Assembly (NCBI GenBank): GCA_903854075.1
Contig: CAINVI010000290.1
Coordinates: 1 to 8,325 of the forward strand
Source: Candidatus Pollutiaquabacter sp.
GTDB lineage: Bacteria; Bacteroidota; Bacteroidia; AKYH767-A; 2013-40CM-41-45
Direction: 5' to 3'
Length of the DNA stretch: 8,325 nt
This document shows positions 7,820-8,325 of this stretch, in pieces (position 1 is the first letter of the stretch; the number at the start of each line of letters is the position of its first letter). The notes under the pieces were generated by a model, which was not told the origin of the DNA, did no database searches, and was given only the letters and a program-made list of their open reading frames with translations. Both the position numbers and the translations under genes were made by a program.

Positions 7820-7839
7820 CGTATTATGGCCGTGATACG
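7820..7839. promoter_or_regulatory. Imperfect 20-bp palindrome, candidate operator
   Basis: The half CGTATTATGG (7820-7829) matches the reverse complement of the other half (7830-7839), CGTATCACGG, at 8 of 10 positions, giving a symmetric site centred on GGCC. It lies 28 bp upstream of the susC start codon and about 26 bp upstream of the candidate GH31 -7 element. That position suits a dimeric regulator of a divergent pair. It could instead form a weak hairpin in the susC 5' leader. No known regulator motif is recognised with confidence. Confidence 0.4.
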
Positions 7840-7865
7840 GCAGTAATAGGATTTGATTTTTTAGA

Positions 7866-7873
7866 TACTTTTG
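7866..7873 (+). promoter_or_regulatory. Candidate Bacteroidota -7 element for the GH31 gene
   Basis: TACTTTTG matches the Bacteroidota primary-sigma -7 consensus TAnnTTTG at every defined base and lies 44 bp before the GH31 ATG, giving a plausible leader of roughly 35-40 bases. No good TTTG/TTG -33 element is found at the usual 19-21 bp spacing; the nearest TTTG (7852-7855) is only 10 bp away. Regulated promoters often have a poor -33 box, but the motif is short and could be chance. Confidence 0.4.
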
Positions 7874-7878
7874 GAGTC

Positions 7879-7886
7879 GAAATTTA
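7879..7886 (-). promoter_or_regulatory. Weak candidate -7 element for susC
   Basis: Read on the minus strand this is TAAATTTC, one mismatch from TAnnTTTG. A TTG lies 24 bp upstream, longer than the preferred 19-21 bp. If used, the susC leader would be about 80 bases and would contain the palindrome and the tandem heptamer. Support is weak. Confidence 0.22.
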
Positions 7887-7917
7887 CCGAACGAATTTAA
7901 CTAATTATTACAATTCC

Positions 7918-8325
7918 ATGAGCAGTTCAAATGCCCGATTTATCACCCTTGTTGGTGTATTATTTACACTGTGGCTGTCCGGCCAGGCAGCACAGAATGT
8001 TTCGACCGGCAACCTGACCGACTTCCAACAGCGCGGACAGGTCCTTTCGCTGACTGCCTCAAATTCATCCGCCGAGGTACATGTTTTTTCCCCGACAATG
8101 TTCCGGATTAGAATTGTTCCTCAAAAAACCGACAAAACAACGGTATTTGAAAGTGACTTCTCCTATGCCGTGAGCGGCGAAGCCGTTACTACCAAATACA
8201 CGTTATCAGAAGATGCGAATGCGTTGACACTAATTACAGACTCGCTCAAATTGACGATTAACAAAAAACCGATCCGCTTTGTTTTCAGCACCCTAGATGG
8301 CAGAGTGATCAATGCGGACGATGCC
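7918..8325 (+). CDS. N-terminal part of a GH31-family alpha-glucosidase (partial, 3' end outside window)
   Basis: An open frame starts at ATG 7918 and stays open to the last base, giving 136 residues. Residues 1 to about 25 are a signal peptide (FITLVGVLFTLWLSG core, QAA cleavage region) without a lipobox. The remainder fits the beta-sandwich N-terminal domain of GH31 enzymes: SAEVHVFSPTMFRIRI (51-66), a FSYAV segment (81-85), and TDSLKLTINKKPIRFVF (107-123) followed by STLDGRVINADD. GH31 members of this type are retaining exo-acting alpha-glucosidases or alpha-xylosidases. The catalytic barrel lies beyond the window, so substrate and active-site residues cannot be checked. Transcribed away from susC across a short shared spacer, it probably acts in the periplasm on maltodextrins produced by the GH13 enzyme. 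The start is the first ATG and gives a good signal peptide. Confidence 0.82.
   Translation, partial: MSSSNARFITLVGVLFTLWLSGQAAQNVSTGNLTDFQQRGQVLSLTASNSSAEVHVFSPTMFRIRIVPQKTDKTTVFESDFSYAVSGEAVTTKYTLSEDANALTLITDSLKLTINKKPIRFVFSTLDGRVINADDA

Larger units (their letters stand above)
7792..7917. promoter_or_regulatory. Divergent intergenic control region between susC and the GH31 gene
   Basis: This 126-bp A/T-rich spacer separates the susC start (minus) from the GH31 start (plus) and must hold the promoters of both transcription units unless one lies inside a coding region. It contains a tandem heptamer, an imperfect palindrome and two candidate -7 elements, listed separately. No open frame of note is present, and no Shine-Dalgarno sequence precedes either start, which is normal for Bacteroidota. 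Sharing one spacer makes coordinated glucan-dependent control of import and alpha-glucosidase likely (inference). Confidence 0.75.

Noticed and set aside
7806..7820. Small dyad GGTTA-ATCGG-ATAAC upstream of susC.
   Set aside because: Only four or five paired bases, not distinguishable from chance in this A/T-rich spacer.
1..8325. Search for tRNA, rRNA, riboswitch, CRISPR, insertion sequence ends or att-type repeats.
   Set aside because: Nearly all the window is coding, the remaining gaps are 126 bp or shorter, and nothing with the expected structure or repeat pattern was seen by eye.

Overview
The window looks like chromosomal DNA of a Bacteroidota bacterium. Three things point there: a SusC/SusD outer-membrane pair, a protein ending in a type IX secretion (T9SS) C-terminal sorting domain, and gene starts without Shine-Dalgarno sequences but with A/T-rich leaders. 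Base composition is moderate and even. I cannot name the genus; Chitinophagales, Sphingobacteriales or Saprospirales are reasonable guesses.

The left part (1-1545, + strand) has the last 59 codons of a protein resembling the C-terminus of di-haem cytochrome c peroxidases. Eleven bases later comes a complete gene for a secreted YHYH-domain protein with a T9SS sorting tail. These two probably form one transcript unrelated to the sugar genes.

The rest (1560-8325) is part of an alpha-glucan (starch, maltodextrin or similar) utilisation locus. On the minus strand, in transcription order, lie susC (7791-4786), susD (4773-3175) and a periplasmic GH13 alpha-amylase/neopullulanase-type enzyme (3086-1560). 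Diverging from susC across a 126-bp spacer is the start of a GH31 alpha-glucosidase (7918 to window end, + strand). In the inferred scheme SusC/SusD bind and import glucan oligosaccharides, the GH13 enzyme cuts internal linkages in the periplasm, and the GH31 enzyme releases glucose from chain ends. No SusE/SusF glycan-binding lipoprotein, no surface-lipoprotein amylase and no regulator is present in the window.

The non-coding DNA is sparse but structured. A long hairpin covers both stop codons at the convergent YHYH/GH13 junction. A clear minus-strand intrinsic terminator lies between susD and the GH13 gene. The susC/GH31 spacer holds an imperfect 20-bp palindrome and two possible back-to-back -7 promoter elements. 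I see no RNA genes, insertion sequences or CRISPR arrays. This is mainly a recognisable, compact glucan locus. The points worth a second look are its regulatory architecture and the YHYH/peroxidase pair; I did not find a convincing new system.
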